Shown here piece after piece: positions 44,832 to 53,581 of a DNA stretch of 57,661 bases (position 1 is the stretch's first letter; each line of letters begins with the position of its first letter). The stretch comes from an uncultured Myxococcales bacterium (GTDB lineage Bacteria > Myxococcota_A > UBA9042): assembly GCA_937910235.1 (NCBI GenBank), contig CALENB010000192.1, positions 1-57,661 of the forward strand, written 5' to 3'. A model generated the notes under the pieces. The model ran no database searches. It was not told the origin of the DNA and saw only the letters and a program-made list of their open reading frames with translations. The position numbers and the translations under genes were made by a program.

Positions 44832-45167
44832 GATGCGCCCTCCTGCCAACATGGCTTTGAGCCAACCTAGGATCGAAGTCGCGACGCGGCGCGTCAAGCG
44901 GCCAACTAATCGCCCGGTAATGCGGCGTCCGCGACGGTTTGCGCCGCGCATGACCGAGGCCGTCGCCCGTCACAGCTCCGCACCGACGGAGGCGACTCTG
45001 AGGCTGTGTACGCCTTCGGCGGCGGAAACCGGGGCGCTGTGACCCCATCGCCGCGGGCCCAACGACCGCAGCGATTGCACCGCAGCGGTGCTGTGGCTAG
45101 TCTCGGTCATATCCAGCGGCGTCAGTTTTCGCATGTCCGCTATCGATCGCCAAACAGGAGACACGCC
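44832..45167. other. divergent intergenic region upstream of the spike gene
   Basis: No gene is supported here. It holds a weak promoter-like pair with a palindrome in its spacer (45075-45103) and the ribosome sites of the two flanking genes. Confidence 0.5.
45075..45103 (+). promoter_or_regulatory. possible promoter with a palindromic operator
   Basis: TTGCAC and TAGTCT are 17 bp apart. A perfect palindrome GCACCGC-A-GCGGTGC (45077-45091) overlaps the -35 and fills much of the spacer, where a repressor would block RNA polymerase. The promoter match alone is weak. Confidence 0.3.
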
Positions 45168-45980
45168 ATGCTGCTCGAAGCCACCAAGCGTGACCCGTTC
45201 AAGACAAACGGAGTCGTCGTCGGAATCGTCGTCGACAACAAGGACCCGAAGGGTCACTACCGCGTGAAGGTCAAGTTCCCGTGGGTGTCCGAAGCGGGCG
45301 ACTACGCCAGCAGCGTCAGCGACAAGGAAGACTTCCGCTCGACCTGGTGTCGCCTGACCTCATTCATGGCGGGCTCGCGCAAGGGTGAAGATCTGCGCGG
45401 CTCGTTCTTCCTGCCCGAGGTCGACGACGAGGTGCTGCTGGCGTTTGAGCACGCCGACCTGCGCCGCCCCTACGTCATCGGTTCGCTCTACAACGGCGTC
45501 GACAAGCCGATTCACGACAACGAGAGCCAGAGCGGCGAGAACAACTTCCGCTCAATCCGCTCGCGTGACGGCCACATGCTGCAGTTCGTCGACGACAACA
45601 GCGGCGACCAGCGCTTGATTCTGCAGAACTTGGTGCAGTCCGCGGACACGGTCAAAGCGCCGCGGGAGCGTGACGGCCACTGGATCTGCCTCGATCAGTC
45701 CGGCAGCGTCGACCAGATCGAGATCTACGATCACACCCAAGAGCACTACATTCTGATCGACACGAAGAACAAGAAGATCACCATCGAGTGTGTCACCGGC
45801 GACATGGACATCCTCGTCGAGAAGACGATCACCATGAAGTGCACCGACCTCAAGGTGGACGCGTCGAACAACATCGAGATGAAGGCCGGCAGCAACGTCG
45901 AGATCGAGGCGGGCAGCACCATGAAGCTCAAGGCCGGCAGCTTGATCGAAGAGAAGGCCGGCAAGATCACGCTGAACTAG
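45168..45980 (+). CDS. VgrG/gp5-like baseplate spike protein (short form)
   Basis: 270 residues from an ATG with AGGAG seven bases upstream. The N-terminal half is the OB-fold domain of gp5/VgrG spikes (GVVVGIVVDNKDPKGHYRVK, FPWVSEAG, FFLPEVDDEVLLAFEHAD, PYVIGSLYNG). The C-terminus has four tandem octads (235-266: NIEMKAGS, NVEIEAGS, TMKLKAGS, LIEEKAGK), the pattern of the trimeric gp5 beta-helix needle. The gp27-like ring of full VgrG is missing, so it resembles gpV or the spikes of extracellular contractile systems. It is followed by a terminator and then a DUF2169 gene. No sheath, tube or ClpV gene is near. Confidence 0.85.
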   Translation: MLLEATKRDPFKTNGVVVGIVVDNKDPKGHYRVKVKFPWVSEAGDYASSVSDKEDFRSTWCRLTSFMAGSRKGEDLRGSFFLPEVDDEVLLAFEHADLRRPYVIGSLYNGVDKPIHDNESQSGENNFRSIRSRDGHMLQFVDDNSGDQRLILQNLVQSADTVKAPRERDGHWICLDQSGSVDQIEIYDHTQEHYILIDTKNKKITIECVTGDMDILVEKTITMKCTDLKVDASNNIEMKAGSNVEIEAGSTMKLKAGSLIEEKAGKITLN

Positions 45981-45999
45981 CGTCCGCCAAGCCTATTCG

Positions 46000-46040
46000 C
46001 TGCGGCCCATCCGGTAGTCCCGGGTGGGCCGTAGTTATTT
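46000..46040 (+). terminator. Rho-independent terminator after the spike gene
   Basis: A 15-bp stem (CTGCGGCCCATCCGG with its partner, two G-T pairs) closes a five-base loop and is followed by TTATTT. A -10-like TATACT at 46056-46061 just downstream could start a separate transcript for the next gene. Confidence 0.7.
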
Positions 46041-46115
46041 CGAGGGCCGTGACGATATACTGCGGGCCGCATCACCCGTCCGCACCGACGGGCAACCGCA
46101 GGGGAACCGCGCCGC

Positions 46116-48503
46116 ATGGCTGACTTGCGCAAGGGATATTGGGTTGAGCTGCTGCCGACGGAGCGATCCGACGGTCAGCTGGTGATCGCGTTCATCGCGC
46201 GGCGCACGTTCACGATCCCCGACGATGACGCGACGATTCAGCCCCTGGAAGACGATGATCAGCCGCCGATGCTGGAGGCCGATCGCTACGACGACGGCGA
46301 CGCCGAGACGGCCGCGCCGACGCTGGAGAGCGATCTGGTCGCGGAAAAAGCGCGCTGCGACGTGATCGTGGTGGGCAAGACGTATGCGCCGAGCGGCAAG
46401 CCCACGCGCGAGTGGGAGTGCGCGATCCGCGTCGGCACCGTGCTGCGCCGACTGCGCGCGCTCGGGCCCCGGCAGGCGCATTACACCCGGCCACTCAAGA
46501 AGGACGGCAAGCCCGTGCCGCAGCCGCCGCGCTTCTCGGAGCCGACGCCGGTCAAGGAGGTGCCGCTCAGCATGGCGTATGCGTACGGCGGCCAGACGTG
46601 GGTGATCCCGGACGCGCAGACGCTCGCGATCTCCCGCCAGGTTGAAGGCGTGATGGCCGAAGAGGGCAAAGCGGCGCGCGAAGCCAAGGCGGCCGCGAAA
46701 GAGGTCAAGGCCGAAGAAGCGGCAAAAAAGCAGAAGGAAGCGGACGAAAAGGCGTTCCTTGAGGCGCCCGTCGGCGGTGGCGCCGGTGAGGACGAGAAGC
46801 TGAACCGCGCCTGGGGTGAGTTCGGCTACGACGGCGACGGCGTGCGGGTGTGGGGTGAGGCGACGTCTAAACGTGGCACGGCGGTGATGGATCTCGACGG
46901 GTTCGCGGCGTGGCAGGCGGCGCAGGACGAGGCGGCCGCCGCCGGGGCGCAGGCGCCTGCCAAGGACGAGATCGAGCGGCGACGCAACGCGGCTGGCGAG
47001 GCGCTCGAGACCGACGACGGCGTCGCGATTCTGACGGACGATCTGCTCGCAGCGGCGCAGTCCGAGGGTGCGGCGGAGCAGGCCGATCTGAAGGCTGTGC
47101 AGGCCGCCGCGGCGAAGAAGCGACGACGCGACGAGGTGCTGCAGGGCGACGGTACCCAGATGTTCGACGTCGCCGACCTGCCGGACGAAGACGACGCGCC
47201 GCCGGCCTGGAACGATGATCTGCGCGATGATCTGAAGGAGAAAGACGCCGAGGAGCGCGCGCTGCTGGACGCAGACTTCAAGGCGCGGGCCAAGCTGCGT
47301 GAAGAGAAGCTGGCCGAGTTCCCCAAACTGCCCTGCCCCACCAACCCGTATGGCCGCGGCTTCATCGTGAGCAACGTCCCGCAGCTGGTGGAGGGGTTGC
47401 TGTTGCCGCAACTCGAAGATCCCGACGCGCCGCTGACGCCGCGTGATCTGCTCCAAGACATCTACAAGATGGACGACGTACCGCTGCCCGCCGGGTTCTC
47501 CACGTACCCGCGACAGGCACATCCCCGCGTCGGCATGGCGGGCGACTATCCGTCCGACATGAAGGACTACGAGGCCGTGCTCGAAGCGCACAAGCGCTCG
47601 CTCGACCTTGAGGATGATGACGATGTGCGGCTGCTGCGCGAGCTCGATAAGCGCCCGATCCCAGGGATGATGCAGCCCGGCTGGTTCAACAGCGCGGCGC
47701 CGACTCTTCAGCTGGCCGGCCTGCATGGCGACGAAGAGATCACGCTCACGAACCTCACCAAGGAGGGCACGCTCTTCTTTCGTCTCCCGGGCAAAGCGCT
47801 GGAGGCCGAGCTCGATCGTGGCGCTGGCGTTGAGCGAAAGGACCTGACGCTCGATACGATGATCATCGAAGCCGATTCGCGCACCGTGACGATGCTGTGG
47901 CGCGCACACTACGAGTTTGCAGACTGGGAGGCCCTTGAGTCGTATCCAAACCTCGTCGGTTGGGTGCTCGATCTCGACGTCAAAGACCGCCGCAACCGCG
48001 ATTGGGAAGAGGCGACCGCCAAGCAACGCGGGGAGGGCACGGCGACGCTCGACATCTCCGAGTTGGATCTCGACGGCGACAACGCCTACTGGCGCACCAT
48101 CTCCGATGAACGCAAGGCCAAGGAGGCTGCGGCCACGGCTGCGGCAGGCGGGACGGCGGCGCTGGATATCGACCGGATGGGTTTGTACCGGCAGGGCGAC
48201 GATGATGACGCGTGGGTGAAAGAGGCGTCGGATGGCACCGTGGATGTGAGCGCTGAGGCCGCCAAGAAAAAGGAAGAGGAAGCGTATCTTGAGAAGAAGC
48301 TGGCGGCGATGAAGGCCGCGGAAGCCAAGGACAAGGAAGATGAGGTGCGGCGTGAGGAGGTCGGCGCGGCCGCGGCGGCTGGCAAACCGATCCCACCGAA
48401 GGACGCCGACAAGACCCCCGTCGAGCTGAAGAAGGCGAAAGAGGCGCGGGCCAAGGCCATGGCGGACGCGCCGAAACCCGGCGTCCCGAAGCCGCCGAAA
48501 TAG
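46116..48503 (+). CDS. DUF2169-family protein with large charged insert and tail
   Basis: 795 residues. The DUF2169 landmarks appear in order: KARCDVIVVGKTYAPSGKP, VGTVLRRLRALGPR, PLSMAYAYGG (to about 159), NPYGRGF (about 410), FNSAAPTLQLAGLHGDEEI (about 523-541), and VTMLWRAHYE. In the family the GG and NPxGxGF segments are close; here about 250 residues of Ala/Glu/Lys/Asp-rich sequence separate them. About 160 further charged residues follow the domain. Insert and tail share a repeated G-T-x-x-(M/L/F)-D-(L/I/V)...W motif. DUF2169 proteins are type VI secretion adaptors that load effectors onto VgrG, consistent with the spike gene just upstream. No effector or immunity gene follows. Confidence 0.8.
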   Translation: MADLRKGYWVELLPTERSDGQLVIAFIARRTFTIPDDDATIQPLEDDDQPPMLEADRYDDGDAETAAPTLESDLVAEKARCDVIVVGKTYAPSGKPTREWECAIRVGTVLRRLRALGPRQAHYTRPLKKDGKPVPQPPRFSEPTPVKEVPLSMAYAYGGQTWVIPDAQTLAISRQVEGVMAEEGKAAREAKAAAKEVKAEEAAKKQKEADEKAFLEAPVGGGAGEDEKLNRAWGEFGYDGDGVRVWGEATSKRGTAVMDLDGFAAWQAAQDEAAAAGAQAPAKDEIERRRNAAGEALETDDGVAILTDDLLAAAQSEGAAEQADLKAVQAAAAKKRRRDEVLQGDGTQMFDVADLPDEDDAPPAWNDDLRDDLKEKDAEERALLDADFKARAKLREEKLAEFPKLPCPTNPYGRGFIVSNVPQLVEGLLLPQLEDPDAPLTPRDLLQDIYKMDDVPLPAGFSTYPRQAHPRVGMAGDYPSDMKDYEAVLEAHKRSLDLEDDDDVRLLRELDKRPIPGMMQPGWFNSAAPTLQLAGLHGDEEITLTNLTKEGTLFFRLPGKALEAELDRGAGVERKDLTLDTMIIEADSRTVTMLWRAHYEFADWEALESYPNLVGWVLDLDVKDRRNRDWEEATAKQRGEGTATLDISELDLDGDNAYWRTISDERKAKEAAATAAAGGTAALDIDRMGLYRQGDDDDAWVKEASDGTVDVSAEAAKKKEEEAYLEKKLAAMKAAEAKDKEDEVRREEVGAAAAAGKPIPPKDADKTPVELKKAKEARAKAMADAPKPGVPKPPK

Positions 48504-48575
48504 CGGCCCGAGTCGAAGCCTGAGCCCCCATCACCAATGATGACAAAAGACCGATAATTCCGGCTTGGAGACGAA

Positions 48576-50270
48576 TTGGCGCGCAAAATTTTCGGTAATA
48601 CGGACGGCTTGGCCGCGCTCGAGCTGGAGGGCCTGGAGAAGCTCTACACCTACCAGACGCCGCCTGAACGCATCGTCGGCGACACGCTCGGCCAACGGAT
48701 GTGCGCGCTGGCCCACACGATGGCCCGGCAGGTAGGGGTGCTGATCGATCGGCGTGGTCAGGTCACGCATGTGATCGTCGGGGATGGCAACGAGATCTTT
48801 CTGCCCGATGTCGGCCGACTGCGGACCTCAAAAGGGCGGCTGCGCGGCGTGCGATTGGTGCATGTTCACCTCAAGGGTGAGGGGCTCAACGACGACGATC
48901 TGACCGACTTGGCGCGCTTGGGGCTCGACCTGGTGTGTGCGCTGACGCTGCAAATGGGTCGGCCTTTTCAGGTGCACATCGGCCACATCATCCCGACGCG
49001 CGAGGGCGAGATCGTCCACGACGTGCGACCGTTCGAGGTGCTTGAGCCGCTGATGTGGCCGGCCACCGCGTTCGCGGCGGACCTGATCATCCGTGATCTG
49101 GAGACCCAGCTGTCTCGGGTGCGACCGCGCGCCAAGATGGTGGGGGCCCGCGAGAGCGCGCTGCTGATCCACGTCGGACCCGAGAGTCAGTTGGAGGCCG
49201 ATGATCGCCTCGACGAGCTCGCGGAGCTGGCGCGGACGGCGCGTGTCGAGGTGCTCGGCCGGGTGACGCAACGCCGCCGCCAGCCTGATCGGGACACTGC
49301 GCTCGGCTCAGGTCGGTTGAAGGAGGTGGTCCTCGAGGCGATGGCGACCGACGCGAGCGTGTTGATCTTCGATCACGAGCTGTCGCCCTCCCAAATGCGG
49401 GGCGTCGCGCGAGAGACGGAGATGAAGGTCCTCGACCGCACGCAGCTGATCCTCGATATCTTCGCGAGCCGCGCGTCGAGCCGTGACGGCAAGATCAAGG
49501 TCGAGCTGGCCCAGCTGAAGTACAATTTACCGCGCCTGTCGGGCCGCAGCGACGCGCTGAGTCGCCTCGCCGGGGGCATCGGTGGCGTCGGACCGGGCGA
49601 GACGAAGCTTGAGGTCGACCGGCGCCGTGCGCGCGACCGCATCCACAAGCTCGAGCAAGCGCTGAAACGCATGACGCAGAATCGGGCCACGCGACGCGGT
49701 CGACGGCAACGAAACGGGGTCGCGACGGCGTGTCTGCTGGGCTACACCAACGTCGGCAAGTCGTCGTTGCTCAACGCGCTCTGCAAGTCTCAGATCTTCA
49801 CTGAGAACCTGCTGTTCGCGACCCTGGCGCCCACCTCCCGGCGAATTCGGCTGCCAGAGGGGCTGGACTGCGTGGTGACCGACACCGTCGGCTTCATCCG
49901 CGATCTACCGAAGGAGCTGGTGGGCGCTTTTGAGGCGACGCTGGAAGAGGCCATGGAAGCGGAGGTGCTGCTGCTGGTCGCGGACGCGAGTCATCCCCAA
50001 TTGGAGGCCCAGCTCCAGAGCGTCGAGCGCATCCTGCATGACCATGGGCTGAACGAGCACCCGCACCTCCTTGTGCTCAACAAGATCGACGCGGTCACGG
50101 ATTTTGCGACGGTGCGCGAGCTGGCGCAGCATCGCAACGCGATCTCCACCTCGACGCTGGATCGCCGCGGTATCCTGGATCTGATGGAGGCCCTCGAGGA
50201 GCTGCTGCAAGCGCCGCCACGTCGCATCGGTGGACCGCCAGAGACGGAGACCTGGAGCCCGCGCGACTGA
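48576..50270 (+). CDS. hflX: ribosome-associated GTPase HflX
   Basis: A GTPase that splits stalled ribosomes under stress. The HflX domain contains GSGRLKEVV, DHELSPSQ, DRTQLILDIFA, and the glycine-rich GGIGGVGPGETKLE. The G domain has P-loop GYTNVGKSS (about 388), DTVGFIRDLP and NKID. 564 residues is longer than the E. coli form (426); the extra part is an N-terminal domain of about 150 residues seen in other long HflX proteins. Translation probably starts at TTG (48576), with GGAG seven bases upstream; no in-frame ATG fits. Confidence 0.94.
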   Translation: MARKIFGNTDGLAALELEGLEKLYTYQTPPERIVGDTLGQRMCALAHTMARQVGVLIDRRGQVTHVIVGDGNEIFLPDVGRLRTSKGRLRGVRLVHVHLKGEGLNDDDLTDLARLGLDLVCALTLQMGRPFQVHIGHIIPTREGEIVHDVRPFEVLEPLMWPATAFAADLIIRDLETQLSRVRPRAKMVGARESALLIHVGPESQLEADDRLDELAELARTARVEVLGRVTQRRRQPDRDTALGSGRLKEVVLEAMATDASVLIFDHELSPSQMRGVARETEMKVLDRTQLILDIFASRASSRDGKIKVELAQLKYNLPRLSGRSDALSRLAGGIGGVGPGETKLEVDRRRARDRIHKLEQALKRMTQNRATRRGRRQRNGVATACLLGYTNVGKSSLLNALCKSQIFTENLLFATLAPTSRRIRLPEGLDCVVTDTVGFIRDLPKELVGAFEATLEEAMEAEVLLLVADASHPQLEAQLQSVERILHDHGLNEHPHLLVLNKIDAVTDFATVRELAQHRNAISTSTLDRRGILDLMEALEELLQAPPRRIGGPPETETWSPRD

Positions 50271-50340
50271 ACGCTGAGGATTCGGTGCGGACGGCGCCGT
50301 GCCCGTGCGCGCGGCGCTAAACGGCTGAATTACCCGGACA

Positions 50341-50754
50341 TCAGGAGTCGCCCGACCGGTCGCCGCGAGCGCCGGGGCCTCGGCTGCCGCTGCCACGGAT
50401 TCTGTTCTCGGTGCTCCGCCCCGGTGCGGCGCCCACGCCGGGCTTGAAGGTGCCGTCTTCAAATCGCTTCAGCTGTCGATCCCACAGATTGCGATACTGA
50501 TTGAAGCGCGCGATCGTGCTCTGCACCTTGAAGCGCAAGGTCGCGGTGGCGAACCCGGTGCCCGTCATCCCGCGCACGGCCCGCTTGAGCTGCTCGTATT
50601 CGACCAGCGGCGGCACCTTCTCCAGCCCATTAAAATACATGTCGAAGGCGCGTTTGACCTTCATCATACGCTGCTCGATGTCGGCGAGATCTTGATTGGT
50701 CTCGGTAGATCCCCTGACCCCGCGTGTCATCCCCGTCGTCTTCTTCTCGGCCAT
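50341..50754 (-). CDS. conserved hypothetical protein
   Basis: 137 residues from an ATG with GGAG nine bases upstream. The core (about 25-100) is helical and charged: QRMMKVKRAFDMYFNGLEKV, EYEQLKRAVR, and ARFNQYRNLWDRQLKRFEDG. The last 30 residues are Gly/Arg/Ser-rich. It looks like a coiled-coil or RNA-binding protein, but I cannot name a family. It diverges from the lipoprotein gene at 50930. Confidence 0.75.
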   Translation of the reverse strand: MAEKKTTGMTRGVRGSTETNQDLADIEQRMMKVKRAFDMYFNGLEKVPPLVEYEQLKRAVRGMTGTGFATATLRFKVQSTIARFNQYRNLWDRQLKRFEDGTFKPGVGAAPGRSTENRIRGSGSRGPGARGDRSGDS

Positions 50755-50929
50755 GAGGTCGTTCTCCCGCTGCGGACTGGTCCCGATGATACGCGCATCC
50801 AGACGGTCCCGTCGTCACGCCACGAAAACAGACTACCTGTCCCCGTTTACCGCCGCGCACCCCTGTATTATCCTCTCGCCTCGCACCCCGCGCAAACACC
50901 GTCGGCTACCAACCCGACAGGAGGACTGT

Positions 50930-52582
50930 ATGCGTCTTCGAATCCCCAGCCGATCACAGACCGGCACCGTTCGGCTGCCCCCACTCAGCCGTCTCTCCAC
51001 CCTTCTCGTGGGGACCGTAATCGCCACGCTGCTCGCGACCAGCTTGGTCGGCTGCGGAGAGAAAGACCCGGAGGAGAACTTCGGCCTGTGGAGCAACAAC
51101 GCCGCCGGCTGGGCCGAGTTGGGCAAGTACGTCGGGGATTCGAGCCACGACGTCAAGCTGCGCGCGCGCGGGCTTGAGGTGCTGATGACAAGCGGTCAGC
51201 CGACCCACGTCATCGACTTGCTGAACAAGCACGTCGCCGACAAGGCCGAGCGCGAGAAGATCTTGCTCGCGATGCGGCCGGCCATGGAGCAGCTGCTCAA
51301 GAACCCGAACGAGAAGCTGCAGCGCTACGCCAAGCAGGTCCTGTTCGATTCGCTCGAGATGATGTCCCCTGCGGAGGCAGACAAGAACCGCAAGATTCTC
51401 GCCGACTGGGCGTTTGGCGATTTCAGCCACGACGACAGCACCAGCAAGATCGTCGAGAAGCTCGGCCGGCGCGTGCGCCCCGAGGAGATCGAGAAGCTCG
51501 GTAACGCAGGGGTGAAGGGCGGCGAGATCATGCTCGCCAAAGGCATCGCACGCGGCGAGATCCTGGTGTTTCTGCAGGGACTGAAGTCGCCCGAGGGCAA
51601 AGCGGCGCTCATCGCCGGCCTGCGGCGCTACCACACGTCCCGCAAGAACGTGAAGGTGATGGAGGGCGAGCTGGGCTTCATCCAACGCACGCAGACCATG
51701 GACGGTCTGCTCTACTTTCTCGAGCTGTATGAGCGGCTGAGCCCCAGCGAGCATCCGTCGGACAAGGCGGCTGGGTCCCTCGCGATCGTCGCTGCGATGG
51801 AGTGGTTAGGCACGCCTGCAGGCAAGGCGCTGGTGAAGAAGGACTACAAGCGCATCAAACCCTTCGTCGAGCGCTTCCTGGTGCGGGACAACTGCGACGA
51901 TCGCTGGTGGGCGGTGCAGATGATGGTCAACCATGAAGGCGTCGCCGGGCTCAAAGCCGGACTCAACGGCCTGAAAGACGACATGAACTACGGGCAGGAC
52001 ACGTACGCCAACAACGACGTGAAGCTGATGATCACGGATATCTGCAAGGAAGACGTCGGCAAGCACATCGGTTTCGCAAAGGCACGCGGGGTCTTCGACG
52101 AGATCCTGAAGCTGCCCGCAACCAACGACAAGGGCGAGGAGTTCGGCTTTGTGAAGCGCATCGTCTCGATCCGCTGTCTGGCAGCTGACGCGAGTCCAGA
52201 GGCGCGGGCGGCGCTTGACGCGTATGTCACGAGTCGCAAGAAGATGAAGAAGGAGAGCGTCGTCGACCCGCTGATCGTGCCGCAGCATGGCGAGGGGCTG
52301 ACGCTGACGGATGTGGCGCGCGTGGCGCTAGACATCGTGGATTACACGAGCGAGCTCGACAAGCTCGCGGCCGCCGGCAAGCTCACCAAAGACCAGGTGA
52401 AGTGGCGCAAGACCTACGCCGGCTACTCGTTCGACCGCCGCATGAAGGCGCTCAAGGCGTTCGCCGAGGATCGCGCGGAATCGAAGATCAAGCGAGACGC
52501 AAAGAAGGACGCTGCAGAGGCAGCGGACGCCAAGGCAGGCGCCGGGAAGGCGGCGAAGAAGAACACGAAGAAGAAGAGGTAG
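50930..52582 (+). CDS. lipoprotein, helical (HEAT/TPR-like)
   Basis: 550 residues from an ATG with AGGAGG seven bases upstream; the frame is open 78 codons further but that part is not needed. The signal sequence ends in lipobox LVGC (Cys about 42; the leader is long because of a basic n-region). The body is made of charged helix pairs resembling HEAT repeats (RARGLEVLMTSGQPTHVIDL, then LQRYAKQVLFDSLE), and the C-terminus is a Lys/Ala-rich tail. A TATTAT -10-like element lies at 50866. No enzyme motif is seen; the function is unknown. A strong terminator follows. Confidence 0.8.
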   Translation: MRLRIPSRSQTGTVRLPPLSRLSTLLVGTVIATLLATSLVGCGEKDPEENFGLWSNNAAGWAELGKYVGDSSHDVKLRARGLEVLMTSGQPTHVIDLLNKHVADKAEREKILLAMRPAMEQLLKNPNEKLQRYAKQVLFDSLEMMSPAEADKNRKILADWAFGDFSHDDSTSKIVEKLGRRVRPEEIEKLGNAGVKGGEIMLAKGIARGEILVFLQGLKSPEGKAALIAGLRRYHTSRKNVKVMEGELGFIQRTQTMDGLLYFLELYERLSPSEHPSDKAAGSLAIVAAMEWLGTPAGKALVKKDYKRIKPFVERFLVRDNCDDRWWAVQMMVNHEGVAGLKAGLNGLKDDMNYGQDTYANNDVKLMITDICKEDVGKHIGFAKARGVFDEILKLPATNDKGEEFGFVKRIVSIRCLAADASPEARAALDAYVTSRKKMKKESVVDPLIVPQHGEGLTLTDVARVALDIVDYTSELDKLAAAGKLTKDQVKWRKTYAGYSFDRRMKALKAFAEDRAESKIKRDAKKDAAEAADAKAGAGKAAKKNTKKKR

Positions 52583-52608
52583 TCGTAGCGGACGCCGCGA
52601 TTCTCCGT

Positions 52609-52646
52609 ACCGGCCCGATCTCGCTGAGGTCGGGCCGGTTGGTTTT
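52609..52646 (+). terminator. Rho-independent terminator of the lipoprotein gene
   Basis: The stem ACCGGCCCGA/TCGGGCCGGT (10 bp, 11-base loop) is followed by TGGTTTTT. It begins 26 bp after the stop codon. Confidence 0.85.
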
Positions 52647-52753
52647 TGGAGGTTTCGTTCGTCTCAGTCCGCCCGGGCTACGCGCGGCTGACCGCGCTGC
52701 GACGCAGACGCCACCCGCAACTCGGCACGCCGGGGCGTGGACCAGCGCGGCGG

Positions 52754-53581
52754 CTATCCGACGTCGACGCGAAACAGCACGGATCCCACCATCAACTCGT
52801 CACCTGAGCGCAGCGACACGGGCATGTCGTCGATGTGGGTGAACGTGCCGTTGAGGCTACCTACGTCGATGACCGACAGCGTGCCGCTGTTGTTCTCCAA
52901 GCGCACGTGCCGACCGCTCATGAAACGATCCTGCGGGAACGAGAGGTCCGAGTTCTCGCGCCCGACGCTGAGCGTGCTCTTGTCCGTCGAGGCGACGCGA
53001 CCCGGCACGCCGGCGCTGAGGAGCTGCGTGACGTGGAGCTGCGGTGGCGGCAGCGGGGTGCCAAACGTCTCTTCAGGCACGGCGGAGTTGGGATCGAGCT
53101 GCTCTTGGGGCGCGTCGTCGCCGCGGCGCACGATGAGGTACTGCTCGCCGGCGAACACCGTGTCGCCGGACTGCACGACGGCGGGATCACGGATGCGGCG
53201 ATAGGCGCCGCCTTCCCCGGGCACGGCGGCGACCTGGACGTCGGGGCCATGGACCTCAAGCACGAGATGCTCTCCGTCAATGCCATGATCATTGGGGAAC
53301 GAGATGTCTGCCTGTCGGCCGACCACGTTGCGGCCTTGGCGCAGATCGTACACGGAACCTTCAGGCACAGGTCCACGCAGCACCACGAGCCGGGCCTGAA
53401 CGGCGGCTTGTATAGGCGCTGCGCCGGGATACGCGCCTGGGGGCGGGCCAGGCGGCGGACCGGCCATGAAGGAGGGCGGGTAGCCGGGCGGCGCAGGCGG
53501 CTCGGACGAAGCGCCGCAGTGACCACAGAAAGCAAAGCCGTCCGGAATAGGAGAACCACAGGTGGTGCACGCAATCGACAT
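52754..53581 (-). CDS. zinc-ribbon protein with two FHA domains
   Basis: 275 residues from an ATG with GAGGGG just upstream. A treble-clef zinc ribbon opens it (Cys 5, 8, 19, 22), followed by a Pro/Gly-rich linker (30-60). Two FHA modules follow. The first, about 63-152, has GRQADISFPND but lacks the usual Ser before His 105. The second, about 185-273, has GREN (207-210), S-x-x-H (222-225) and NGT (244-246), a complete phosphothreonine-binding set. It would read out Ser/Thr kinase signalling, for which two kinases exist in this window. It diverges from the PBP gene. Confidence 0.88.
   Translation of the reverse strand: MSIACTTCGSPIPDGFAFCGHCGASSEPPAPPGYPPSFMAGPPPGPPPGAYPGAAPIQAAVQARLVVLRGPVPEGSVYDLRQGRNVVGRQADISFPNDHGIDGEHLVLEVHGPDVQVAAVPGEGGAYRRIRDPAVVQSGDTVFAGEQYLIVRRGDDAPQEQLDPNSAVPEETFGTPLPPPQLHVTQLLSAGVPGRVASTDKSTLSVGRENSDLSFPQDRFMSGRHVRLENNSGTLSVIDVGSLNGTFTHIDDMPVSLRSGDELMVGSVLFRVDVG

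Noticed and set aside
46035-48026. 663-residue minus-strand frame opposite the DUF2169 gene
   Set aside because: Arg/His/Leu-rich shadow of a gene with family motifs; no start signal.
45168-48503. A complete type VI secretion or phage tail cluster
   Set aside because: Only a spike and a DUF2169 protein are present; no sheath, tube, baseplate wedge, TssJLM or ClpV gene lies within the window.
46116-48503. Frameshift or two fused genes in the DUF2169 gene
   Set aside because: The frame is continuous, conserved segments occur in family order on both sides of the insert, and no internal start with a ribosome site is needed.
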